Assembly (NCBI GenBank): GCA_902728285.1
Contig: CACVBU010000463.1
Location: 248,001 to 312,000, forward strand
DNA from: Clytia hemisphaerica
Taxonomy: Eukaryota > Cnidaria > Hydrozoa > Leptothecata > Clytiidae
Direction of reading: 5' to 3'
DNA length: 64,000 bases
The notes below the pieces were generated by a model. It was not told where the DNA came from, did no database searches, and saw nothing but the letters and a program-made list of their open reading frames with translations. Positions 11,413-24,700 of the stretch are shown here, piece after piece. A program made the translations under genes and the position numbers. Within the stretch, counting starts at the first letter, position 1. Every line of letters starts with the position of its first letter.

Positions 11413-12098
11413 TTCTTTTTACTATGTAGCAGTTATCCTTGATCACTCCTTCTCTAAAGAACGTTGTTTCAGCTTATGTCACAAACGTAAAAGAATCGTT
11501 GATTTTTGAATTGAAAAGAACGTTGCCTCATCTTGCCTTGACACACATGAAAGTAATTTTTTCTATAGAAGCATGTTATGCGAAATATCGCGATAACGAA
11601 ATCTTTTGTTGACACGAACCGACATAACGGTAACTGGATAACTACGTCACTGCACTGTCTCCGCCAATCAGAAGCCAAAGTTCTGTTTTCCTTTGAACTA
11701 CCAAAAGAAAATGCTTGAATAAACATGTATTATGGAGATAATCAAGTTTACGTTATCTCCCCAATGTTTAGAATAGGTGTTGGTACATCATAAACAGATC
11801 AGATTTCGAGATTTGGAGGAAAAAAGTTTTGAAATGAATGCACCTTTTACTTTGTGTGCCTTAGTTTTGTTTATTCTGACCCCTTTTCACGTTCTCAAGT
11901 TGCAAATATTATGGAAAATAGATGTTGACACTTGATTTGAAATTAAAAGTAAGACGTGATCGAAAAATGAAATACTTGAACCCAAGTATGCTTATTTATA
12001 CTTACAAAAATTGATAATACCCTGAAGCTCAGGAAGAAAGGTTGCTAATGTCAAACTGCTAGATTCGAAAATCGTTGCCTGGCTCATTGAATTCAGTT

Positions 12099-12475
12099 TA
12101 CCGTATAATCAAATAAACACCCCATTCCTTTAAACGCCCCTTTCGAATAAACGCTTCCTACTAGGAGGAACATTATTTGAAAAAAGCAGCATTAAGGGGA
12201 GTATAATATGAAAAAGACTTAGATATACAACAGTAATTGCATTCTGTTTGCATTCGAACTGGTTTTGACCCATATCTACATCCCTAAATTTATATATGTG
12301 TACTCAAATAGTAATGAAGAGGCAAGATAAGGTTCCCAATTCACGTCCCTAAGTGACCTCGTTTATAAATCATTTAATAAACGCCCCCTTATTTCAAACG
12401 TCCCCTCGAAATACGCCTCTCCTAAAATAAAAAAAATAAAAAACACCAGGGGCGTTTATTTGGACTAATACGGTA
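12099..12475. repeat. MITE with (A)ATAAACGCCCC termini
   Basis: The left end TACCGTATAATCAAATAAAC is the imperfect inverse of the right end (GTTTATTTGGACTAATACGGTA). AATAAACGCCCC-type boxes repeat internally. Related boxes occur at 35306-35475 and 43388-43500. Confidence 0.6.
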
Positions 12476-12879
12476 TATAAGTTTTTAGGAAATAGGAATT
12501 CGAATGGGAATTTCTATAGTCACGCATTTTAAACCTTTAACATAAAGTTAAGTAATTTTTGAAAATTATTTTTTATTTATATTTGAAGTTTTTATTTACA
12601 AAAATATTATATTATTCGTAAAAATATAAAGGATAAAATCATGTTCTATATAGCACTAAATGGGATGTGTTGTTTTAAATGACTCCCCAACTACCTTCTT
12701 GTTTTGATTCTAAAAGTGACAAAAAAGAAATATAATATTATATTTCAAAGGAATTTAGTATGTGAGGTAGCCTCTCTGTCAACAAATATGCTTTCATAAG
12801 ATCGTTAGTCGTTAAATAAAAGTGGAATATGAAAACATATATCTTTTTCTTTTGCCCAAAAAGCCTTGAGTCTGACTAA

Positions 12880-13140
12880 AGAGGCCCCCTAGCAGTTTGG
12901 ATAAATGCGTGGATGGGCTTTTTTGGTTGCGTGAATGTGTGAAAATTAAAAATAAGTGCGTGAATGCGTGAATTAAAAAAAAACCTGCGTGAACATGAGA
13001 ATTCACTTTTTGATTGCGTGATGCGTGATTCTGCGCCATTTTTGAAAATTCTGAAAATTCGGGATTGTGTGAAACTCGAGAAAATTTTCGTGAATGCGTG
13101 AATTTCGAAAACAATGCAGAAATGTGTAAAATTTGGGTCC
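12880..13140. repeat. GCGTGAATGCGTGAA dispersed repeat
   Basis: Repeated GCGTGAATG motifs are bordered by a CCCCCTAGCAGTTTG box. The same sequence family appears in reverse orientation at about 52326-52540 and 59960-60175, downstream of kinase copies D and F. A related element with inverted ends lies at 30107-30246. Confidence 0.5.
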
Positions 13141-14320
13141 GGTTGGAGGGGGGACGGTGCTTACTGAAAAACTGAAAATTTCTAAATTACGCATAAAAGA
13201 CCTTAAACATTTCGTTCCCCACTTTTTGCCAGCCTTTGTCCCTACTCACTTGTTGAAGAAAGATGGAATAATGCAGTTACGATTACAGTTAGTTTACAGA
13301 ATTCGAAACTTTGTGACGTAAGCAGACACTACTACTTCATTTCCAAAAACTGATATCCGATATTTTGTTTTCGTATGTGCAGTTTGTGTGTTATGTAATT
13401 TCGGGGATGATTTTAAAAGGCATACACGTTTAAAAAAAATAAGGAACACGTTTATAAGGAACTTCAGGATCAAAAGGGTCCGAAAAACTAGGAATTGTCA
13501 AGGAGCTGCTCAGGCTGAGAATAACAAAACAAGTCAAGTCACAGAGAATTAAACTTGAATTTGCACACATTTACAAAGCCTACACAAAGATAACAAAATG
13601 TTGACGAAATAACGTTCAATAAACGTCTCTTTTTGCATTTTAGTTCATTTTTATACTTATACATAAGTCACATTCTTAGCAAATCCAATCTTAGCAGCTT
13701 AGTAAATAAGGAACTGGATAAGGAACTTTGAGGCTGAAATTCTCTCGAAAAATAAGGAACTCCAGGCTCAGAGCCAAGTTAAGGTTCCTTATAAAAAAAA
13801 AAAGTGTATTTCTTACGAAGCAGAATCGACCCGAAATTGTCTTGAATTGTCCTTAAGGTCCTAAAGACAAATTTTGTCTGAAATTTTGCAGCAGTCCAAA
13901 AAAGGTATATTGAAATCCACCAACTTGAGCTCCACAGAACTCAAAATAATACTTTTGGTGTTATTTTTATCAGGTTTGTTCTTGGAAATATTGGAATAAA
14001 TTTTGACGAAGCTTTAAGTGTCAGTTTGGAAATACCCTAACTGGTTAAATGAACGTGCCAAATCATCATAAAATGATGCGGTCTGAAAGGTCCGTTAGTT
14101 ACCGCCTGATCTTAACAACCACTTAATATCACTTAACTCACTTCACATGAGAAGGTTTTAACTGATGATTGATTTGTTTTTATTTCGGGGATGATATTAC
14201 GAAAGATACCAAATACTTTTAAATTTATTCTGTAACAGGAAAAACAGGTTTTTTTTACTAAACATGCCGAAATTTATCAATTTAAATTTTGTATCATTGG
14301 AAACTAAACACTTATCTATA

Positions 14321-14601
14321 CACCCCCTTCTCACAGACCCGGTAGGATTCTTTCAGAAAGTGGGGATAAAAACAATGGACTAAAACTCGATGGGGATTAA
14401 TATTCCCATAGTTTTTATGGCTAGGGATTTCCATTAATTTGTTTTCAAGTCAGAAGATTCAGTGGGGATGGGAAAAATAACATAAAATTTTGCGGTTAGG
14501 ATTGGTTTATAAAGATTGGAGTATAATTTTCCACCGAGGACGATATTTTAGCCAATTTTTCCATTGGGAAGGGTTTCCAGTGGGTCTGCGAGAAGGGGGT
14601 G
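14321..14601. repeat. MITE of the CACCCCCTTCTCACAG family
   Basis: It starts CACCCCCTTCTCACAGACCC and ends with the inverse (GTCTGCGAGAAGGGGGTG). Its interior matches the element at 40130-40439 over most of its length. Confidence 0.7.
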
Positions 14602-15717
14602 TATATAAATGTCATATGAAAAAAAGCTTTTATAATAAAAGATTGAAAGTGGAGGACTGGATTTCCATAGACTACTTTACTGAAGGCCAAAAAAATTCAA
14701 TACAATCCTAATTTCGAGACATGTAATTATAATTCCCGCTGACTAAAATGTTTTTACCAAGACATCGAGATAGGGGTTTTTATTTTGATTTGATATATTT
14801 TGGTATGTAATTTAAAACCTTGTCATTGCACATTTATATTTTGACCCAAAGAGTGACTCAATCTATTTAAAAATAGAAATTTCATCGCATACAGATCTGT
14901 GCATACAAATTTCCTGACTTCAACACGACAAAGTGAGATTTGAACATTTTCCAAAGTAAATCTTTTTATAGATATATAAAATCCTTGAACTAAAAATAGA
15001 TTTTGATAAAGCTGCATTTAAAACAAGACAAGACTTTTTGTAGATATATTATTTATTATGTTTGGACCTTTTGTAAACAATGGGATTAGAGTGTATGATT
15101 TGGGATTTGTAGTTAAAAGGATTTTCCGTTATCATCGTTTATAGGCTACATTGTGCACACCCCATGTACATCAGACCATTTGAGAATAAATTAAAGTTTT
15201 TACAATACCTAAAAGCTTTCTCTGTCTTAATTGGCAGTAGATTATTTTACCATGAGTAAGGAAAATTATATCGGAACATTCCTGTCTCGGCGATCTAGCA
15301 AGAATCTTACCGGCGGGGATAAAAGGAATGATTGGCTTCTTGGCTAATGGTGATAGTAAATATCGTCGTTGACAAATAAATCTCAAAATTATTGCCTGAG
15401 AAAACAAATTTTTCTGTTTGTCTAAACATGAATTTTGAGATTGACCCTGTTTCATGTAGATGGGCCCTCACTATGCAAAAAGGGCCAGACAGAGAATTCT
15501 TAGCTTAGATATCTTGTTAGATAGAATTTGGTTGGAATTTCTAAATTATTTTTAAAATTTTATAGCAGTAAAGATTCTAAAACAATTTTGGTATGTGATG
15601 AGTTGGGTGTTTCGGACGACACCCCTTGGTAGTAATTTTATGTAAGATATTGGCGTTTTGAACCAATAAATGAAGTTTATATAGTTCCTACATTTTTGCC
15701 TGAAGGATCAGGTGTCT

Positions 15718-18700
15718 TCAATTATTGGCAATAGAAGCGAAAAACATTCTTCTTTCACGTGCAAGCAATAGCAAGTGGCGGGCAAAGGCTGGCAAAAGTA
15801 TGGATGTTTGTTATTCAAAAACAAGACAAGCAGAACGTTATTTACCTGCGTATATTGTTTTTGCTTTTGAGATGATTGATTCTGTGCCAAGTGTATTACG
15901 TTTAGCTCTTAACAATTTTGACAATTTTGAACGCCATTCTTGGACAGGGTTGTTTTGATCTAGTCCAGCTTTGACGATTCGTTTTAGCAGATCTTTTCCA
16001 CGATCTATAAATAAACAAACATGTATTACGTTGATTAGATATCAGAGATGGCTCATCAAACGATACCCAGGCATTGTGCCCATATAAGGCGATCTTTACC
16101 TTAAGAGGTTGATCTATGGTTATCAAAATACAGATCTGCAGATTAATAAACAACTACTTCCTAAAACCTCTACCCTTCAAAGCGCAAGTTCAAGGAGCCT
16201 TGATGAGAACCATCCAACTCAGCGTGGGCAGGAATCGACATTCTTAAGATATTTCAATAAGCGTCAAAAACATTCTATGAGGTGTCACGAAGATCACTCT
16301 ATCCTGAAGGGTTGACGATTGTTATCTCAATTTCCAGGAAAAAGAAATATCAATCTGCTTTTCCGCTGCTTTTAAAAATTTTCGTCACAACTTCCCTCAT
16401 ATTTGAAAGAGGTAATGGAAGCCCCCCCCTACTAAATTGAGAGGAAAGCATGTATCATTTTGCGGTTTCAAAGTTATCAATCAACCAGCAGACAGCAGAG
16501 TTATCCACTTACCAAATAGTTAAGAGTTTTAAACTGTTTTGACGAAAAGGAAAAAAATACGAGATTTTTTGGGTTGCCCTTCGCACTGACTGAATAATAA
16601 ACAAATTTCGTAGTTGACAAAATAAAAAGATTGTGTCGTGACATACCTGATTTTTCAAGACATGCACCATCCGCAATATTTTCTTTGTCTTTTTGAGAGA
16701 TTTTGATCAAGACAGCAAAATGCCAGTACTTCCATTCTTCCTCGTTGGGTCCACCAAGAAATTCTTTTGGATTCTCTCCTTCCATATCCTGACAGATCAA
16801 ACTGAGATGACAATTTTCACGCGCTTCAACGATATACTGGCCATCCATTTTACCGACGCCACTGTCGCGTATCTCGGCACATGATCTTGGCAAACCTATA
16901 AAATGAAACAACATTTATAAATTTAACGCTTCTTCTTTGTGTAATAGCTTGGGAGAGTTGCCCTCATCACTTCAAGGAATATCTGAAGTATTCAGTTTGT
17001 TTTCTTTGCGTTTTCTGGACTTTGCCACTTATTTGGAATAAAATTAAGGATTTTAGTCGATGCAGTAAAATTGAATGAAAAAATTTCTCAATGGATGAAA
17101 AGCAAACCTTTAGGGAGAGTGACCAATTCATCACTTTCCAGGGAGGGTTGTGGTGATGATTGTAATGTTGCATTAGTGGTAGAGTTGTCAATAACGACAG
17201 TAGGGCTTCCATTAGGTCCTGCCACAAGTGGGTTCCCAGAAGTTTGTACTGCAGTAGTTGTGTAGGTTTCTGTTGTAGCGAACGGAACAGGTGTTGTTGC
17301 TACCGGCGTTGTCGTGGGTTCTAAACGATAAGCGTAAAGAAAACATGTCGGTGTAGTTTTAACACAGGCTAAATCGCAAATTAACTTGCATTTAATAAGC
17401 GCTGCATCATGCGCTAGCTGGGTGGCCATTCTCAACAGATTGGGTCTTTTTTCTCTGAGACTTTTTTGCCCTCCTCCCTCCCTGACTCTTTGCCCTTATC
17501 CGAGTGACGTAATAAGTTATAGTGGCCCTCGTAGCTCTCTGCTCAAGTCAACACTACCAATGAAAACCGAGTCAATGATAACATTTTGCATCCCCCTCCT
17601 TCCCTGCAGTTATGGTTGTAGGTGATCCCTGAATACTTGAATTGGTTTTGAATTTACCTCAATAGTTCCTTTTCTGGAAAGTTAAACTTAAATTTACAAC
17701 ATTCTCAACCACCGAGTCTGAATGACCAAAGGAATATCTTTCCCCAGGTTTAAAAAAGTGAATCCTTAACCATCATTGCGACCGAATGTTTCAAATAGCT
17801 TTTTGTTTTCAAGCCATAAGTATGTTTCTCAAAATCTTGCAGCAGTAAATTTTACTTTTAATCAGCCTGCGAATCGTACGCGATTGACTCCTCTCAATGA
17901 GTTTCAAATCTAACACCCATCTGACAACCACCCTACAACCACCCTATGGGTACTAAAAAATGCTGCTAAACACGATGGATACAGGTGGAATGGCAATAAT
18001 ATAGGCGAAGAAATTGTTTTTTATAAAAGTTACCTTCAAACAAGTTGAGATATACATCCTTGATCATCTCGATGAAGCCAGTGGGTTGTTTTTCAATCAC
18101 CAATTGTTCATCTGCATACAAATCTCCTGACATCAACACATCAAAAGCAGACGTTGTATTCTCACCATGGCACCAACCAATATTCAAAATATAACTGATG
18201 CTGAAAGAACCTGTTGAAGTGATATTTTCCAGTTCGACATAATAGGGTAGACTATTATTGCGGTCAACATGTAAATCATGGAAAACTTGACCAGCGATAA
18301 GTTCGTGGCCACACTTGCTAGTGTTCTGGCAATCTTGTAATACTTTGACAGTTAAGCAGGAATGAGGAGGTATGAAGCTGTTGTTTGATGGTAAAAATAT
18401 TTGGCCATCCACTGCAATTTCTGAAAAAAAAGAAAAATTGAAAATGCTATAAGCGTTTGGGGGATGACCAAATGTTTGACGGCCTGGAGTTCTTGATTCT
18501 TGATGTCAATACATTTGCCGATAAACATTTTTAGTGTCAAGAAAATCTGTGAATATATTTCTGCAGAGGTTGCTACGTTCTGGCACACACCTTCCATGAA
18601 AGTGTTTGGAATCTATTTGCTTACTTCAACTTTCTAACAAAGTCATTAAAAATCGATATTTTCTTAAGGTTCTTATATAAAACACTAGATATTATTTCCT

Positions 18701-21700
18701 AAGCAACGGCAGGTAAAGCAAAGTAGACCGCCGTTCTTGCTGAAACTAGCCCATAGTAGACCACAACTTGGTACCGGCAATTTGTTCAACCAAACCTGAA
18801 TGGCGTGAAGCGACGAGGCGAAAATATTGATTTGATCGATCAAATTGCCGGCACCGAACTATAAGCTCAATCTAGTATCTTATATAAGATATTTTGTGGT
18901 TTGAAAGCGTTTGCTCAGAGAATAGTTTTACCAACCTGCAGGTTCTGGCTTTTCTAATTGCGTCTTATTGCCAGTATCTTCTTCACCAGTGAAAATAGCT
19001 GTTTGAATATTTTTGCCAATAGACGTTGCCGGTGATTTCAGTTCAAAATCATGTATTTTATCATTGTAAAGATCCCCTGGTCGGATCCATTTTCCAGGGA
19101 CTTGAGACTTACACCAACCGTTATTGATAACAGCGCTGACCAAATAAGATCCAGGTGAATCGATGGGTAGAAAGAGAGTATATGGGATACCTTGGGGTTG
19201 ATATTTGACCATTTCCCAAGTTTTGGACGCAACAGGTGGTATCTTACATCTCTTGTTTTTACACTTGATGAGTTTACGTGTTGAGACAGAAAGACAAGAT
19301 CCACTTTGGAGTGATGTGGTTTCTGGTGGAAAGAGGACACGACCAGAGATGGATACTCCACCTAAAAACAACCAGTTTGAGAAAGTGACAATCAAGGGAG
19401 AATCATTGTAATATCAGCGGGGAAGAATAAAAGTTCAGTATTGATGATAAGGGAAGAAAGTGACTTCTTATTGAATCGCGAGAAACATCATACACTTTTA
19501 ACCGTAACATTCAGAGCAGTGATTTTGCTAGCAATGAAGTTGCTCATACCTTCAGAATGCTGCAACTTGACAACAGAGATATCTTTCTCAACATCATTCG
19601 TATTATCATCGATAGTGAACTCTTCCATATCTTCATTGTAATAATCACCATCCACAATTGCCTGTCCATCACTCTCTGCGCATGCACCAATATGAATGAC
19701 AATAGAGATGACATATGTCCCTTCATTCAAATTGGTCAAATGAACTTCGTAAGGAAGTCTGTTACCTACCAATGAAATAGAAAATTAATTGACTGCGACC
19801 AACTTAACTTGAAATCAAGTAAAACCGAAGAGATCGAATGCTGAGGCGGTGTACCATTAACTTACCAATTAGATCAGATTACCCAATCTAAGCTACTCAC
19901 TGAGTTGGCGGTGACCGGAGATCGAACCAAAAGCCCTTTGATTATAAGGCGAATGCTCTACCGATTGAGCTACCCGGCTATAAATCAAGAAACTAAGATT
20001 TGAGGCGATTGTTAAAGAAATCCTAAAATTTTGAGCTTTTTGATTCTTATAAGAAAAAATCATTATTAAAAACTGTGTGGTTTTATTACAGGAAAGGAGT
20101 GATAAAACTAGTTTATGAAGATAATTTGAGAAATCAATCGACTGACATGAGATACAAAATCAAAAATTCTTTTTTCAAAATTCTTTTTCAAAAAGCCTTT
20201 TTTGAAGATATGTACTTGGAAAACTTTTCATCACAAAAAATGACTTGACTTTCTAAATAAAGGAGTGTTGATTTCTATGAATATGCAGTAAACTTACCGA
20301 CAGCTGTGAGGTTACGAATGGTGTGATTGTTACTGGACATCAGTTTGGTGCAATCAGCACCATTGCATGGTTGCAAGAGTTTCGTTTCCATGGCAAGACA
20401 GGAGTTGGATGAAAATTGAATGTTACTTTCAGGTAAGATGACGTCACCATGTAATCGAATACCTTGAGAAATGCAATTAAAGGTTCCATTTTATTAAAGT
20501 TAATTAATCATAAGCGCCCAGTATGATCCTTAGCTTGATTGGTCTATTGCCAACCAGAGTTGCAACGACCGCGATACAATAGCAGATTACTAAACTGCAC
20601 TGTACTCGTGTTGACAATATATTGTCCTTGGCGACAAATTATTCATTCTAGTTGACAAGTTTACTTATACTTATAATCGTGAAATAGACAACATACCGAT
20701 TTCTGCAATGGTGACCAATTCAGCAACCAAGTCTTTTTGAACAAGATTATTCTGTTGGTTAACATAAAACTCTTCATTGCTTGTGGTATGATAATCACCT
20801 TCATGAACGAGATCGGATGTTTTCAAACTGTTTAAGCGACACCATCCCATGTTAACCACGCCACTGATCCAATAAGTGGTTTCTTTCAACGATGGTAACA
20901 TCAACTCGTAAGAAATACTTCCATTTTGTAACTGGATATCATGGAATGTTTTATTACCAGTGATCGGCACCTGACAGTTAACATTATTTCCGCATGAAAC
21001 CGCCTCTTGTACGTAGACGGATAAACAACTACCTGCAGGTATGGTAGGTTGTTGATAATCTAATAAAGCAACTGTTCCGTATATCTTGAAACCTAAAAGA
21101 AAATCGAATGAAAATGAAAATTTCACATTGCATTCTTACGCTGATATCGAAAAAGGAATGAATGAATGAATGAATGAATGAATGAATGAATGAGTGAATG
21201 AGTGAATGAATGAATGAATGAATGAATGAATGAATGAAGGGGTAGAATAAGAGAATAGAATAGATAGAAGGGTGGACGCAAAAATTAAACGAATGTTTTT
21301 TTTTCGTCTTTAAAACTTAACGAGGTAAAGATTGATCTAAATTGATCTGTATTATTAACATCTATGTCAGCATAATTCAACGTACGATTGCTTATCCCAA
21401 CTGTTCCAAAATAATTTAAAATAAACACTAATTATATCCAAGAAAAGCATTATACCTCCACAGTTTGGCATTTTGAATCGTTCTTCTGTACCCTGCACAC
21501 GTGCACCATTCCCATCCACACACCAACAGAATCCGGTCAAAGCGTGACATTGGACTGGCTTGTACGTACCATCAGATTGACATTGTGGAACAAAAGCTCC
21601 AACCACTTGTTTGTTGTTAATGGATTCTTCAGCGTTTTGTTGTTGCTGTTGGCATGGTGATACGGGATTGTTTGGCTGTTGATAAGCACTGTTGTATGGC

Positions 21701-24700
21701 ACTGGTGTTGTCAGTACACCCGTGTCTGAAAGAAAAAAAACCGTTAAAGCAAATGGTAACTTTTTCTATATAAATATCGAGAAAACTTCATATTTTAATT
21801 ATCATCATAGTTAAAAGCGTTTTTAAAGTTCCAGTCGTTTTGATTTAATTTTCCATGAAACTTGGAACTACTAAACTTCTGATCATCTTCTAGCTCTTAT
21901 ATAGAGTATAGAGGTCTGCAAATTCTAACAAATTGTGTAAGGGTGATTTTTAAAGTCAAAAATTCTGCATCGCTTGATCATAAAGGTGTTAGAAGAAAAG
22001 TTGTGAGATTACCTATGTTTGGTTGTTGATTATATTGTGCTTGTTGCTTTTGTCCATGAGCATCTTGAGTTGTTGTTGATGCTTGTGGTGGTTGTGTTGC
22101 TCCTTTTGCACCACCCTTCAATCGGTAACTGATCGCTGCAAAGTGAAAATATTCAACTTTCACTTTAATTTTTGTAAAGGTAGGTTAGTTTGTGGGAAGA
22201 ATTTATATATTTAGGAACCTATAGTATTCGAATCTTTCTATAATTCGAACTAAAATATCTGTCCCCTCAGCTAGAAATTAGTATGAAATACTTTTTGTAA
22301 TTCGAATCCTTCTCCGATTCGAGGAAAATTCTTGGTCTCTTGAAGATCGAATTAGAGAGTGTCAACTGTAGTGGTATAGTGGCAGCACGAGGGTCAAATG
22401 GTCGGGAAGGTATAGTATCTTTTTCACTCTACTTTTGATTCTCATTCTTTTCTTGTGGTTGAAATGAGGAATGAAAGACTGAACGGACAGTTTTTTTAAA
22501 AAGTTCAAAAAATTGACAAAGGAACTCAATTTAAAAAATTGGGCTATTCCAGAAATAGTCTGTATCCCTTATGTTAAAGAGGTGTGACGTCCAGGGTGGT
22601 CTGGAAAATAAAAAATCCAGGTCTGGTTTTTCGAGTGTAAAAATTCAGGAGGTGGAAAATCCAAAGTGTTTCAAAAAATGAAAAAAAAGGATCCTAGGGG
22701 TCCTGAAAAATTGAAAATTAGACCCAGGGGGTCACCTTTTTCAAAAAAGACCTCCTCAACATAGGGGGTACAATTTCTTCTTTCTGAAATATCTCATTAA
22801 ACACTTACAAAAGACAACAAAGAAGGTAGGATCAACATGGATTCCACTGAGTGAACCATTCTTGATGGTATTCAACACCACAGGCTCTGGATTTGTCTCG
22901 TTTTGATAAAAATGAACAACGATATTGCCAATGGTTAATTTGTCACTGCTCTCCCTACGTTAGTGATTAGAACGATATTTTAGTTGAATTTCAACATTTC
23001 TAGTTTAGAATTCGATCCAACGCCTTAGACAAATTTTGGGTCTAAGCCGAGAAGAAAAATCAGTTAATTGTCCACTAGGCAATATAGAAATCAATGCACA
23101 TAATCTTTTCAGTATTGATCCGAGTTGTTGAAACTTTTCCAGGGGATGAAAAAAGTAAACTTTACTTACAGGAATTCGACGACATTGCAATCAATATAGT
23201 TTGGATTTTCAGCCAACGATCTATCCACCTAAAAAGTGTGAAAAGAATTGAAGTTAAGTAAAGTATTTATTTTTTTATCCATGTGATTTGTAACTTTTAC
23301 TGGCATAAGCATACGTATTCCACTGACCTTTATATACCCTGGACCAGGCTTTATCCGCTATCTATGATCAGAGTTTTTAGAAAAGGGTACCCTAATTGTA
23401 GCAAAACTCGATGTGGGCCAATGAAATTTTTTTTCCACCAGCATCGAGTAGTGCTACCATAAGGGTACCAAAAAACACTGATCGAAGATTTTGCTTGGCC
23501 AGGATCAAGAAATTATGTCCAGGGTATATAAAGGTCAGTGACGTAGTCCCAGTACGTAAGTATTTACGACAACAACTTATGAAAATTAAGTAAAAGAACA
23601 GATATTCTTCTTACAGCTTGTTCGACGTGTCCGCTAAAAACACCATAATGAACAGTATTATTATCGGACAGATCATCTGCCCATGCTTCTTTGATCTTGA
23701 TTGAGTAACTTATCTCTACGTCTAGAAGAAAGGTTCACAAAATTTATGAAAATCTTGCTATTCTTTCGGATTTTTCTACATGAGAATGATTAGCAATGCT
23801 AATTTGACGGGAGTTTTAATGAAAATATCTACCCTCCAACCTCCAAACTAGCCCTATAATATAAGAAAACGTTGCTAATATTGGAACAAAACCTAACAAC
23901 AAATGAAAAAAACAACAAAAACAATACCAGCTTAAGATTTGTGTCAGACGTTCAATATAGGAAGTTATTGTATCCGAGGATATCGAGGGTGACGGTAAGT
24001 GAAGTCGACGTAAAACAAAGTCGAAAGTTGATATACGGCTCTATATCGCCTTTGCTCACCTAAATAGACGACGGTATTTTGATGTTTTTACCGTCGTCGA
24101 GCAAAGTGGATGGCGATTTGGCGACATATCAACTTAACTTTATACCGTCTCCTTCGATTTATCTCGAATATACAAACTCAATATCGTTAAACTTACAGTG
24201 CAATGGTAACAACTTGAGATGGTATTTGCTTTGTGAAGGTTTGGGAATCTTTCCATCAACGTCGGTCAACGAATGCAAATTCTCACCCTGCTCGTCTGTT
24301 TCACTCAAAGCTAAAATGATGAGGGGAAAACTAGATGATTAAAACGTTTAAAAGACAAATTATCTGAATAAGTGAAATTATTTGGAATTTCACAAACAAG
24401 ACTTCAAACTACAAAACACATTTTAATGAAGTCCGACTAATGTCTTCAAATGAAAAATCCTATTTACGGGCATGTTACGTCTAAGTCCTGCAAAGGGTCA
24501 GGAAAAAGGAAATTTCAACTTAATGATCCTTGAAATATTGAAATTTGGTAAGATTTGATCAAATTAGTCCCAATAAGGGTGGCAAAATTAACATAATTTT
24601 CTTATTTTTCCTCCCTTTAGTCCCGCTAAGGGTCAGAGGGTTGTAAGTCTGACAATACATATACCCCCTCCGTCCCGGGCCTATCAATGACTTACAGAGC

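Larger units (their letters stand above)
11413..15717. other. Intergenic region with dispersed repeats
   Basis: No exon could be supported on either strand. The region contains an inverted-repeat element (12099-12475), a GCGTGAATGCGTGAA-rich repeat (about 12880-13140) that recurs inverted at 52.3 and 60.0 kb, and a MITE (14321-14601). The rest is AT-rich and unassigned. The SOX promoter should lie just above 11412; I see no clear motif. Confidence 0.6.

Noticed and set aside
19905-19979. Functional tRNA-Ile (UAU)
   Set aside because: The acceptor, anticodon and T stems do not pair well, so it is listed as a relic only.
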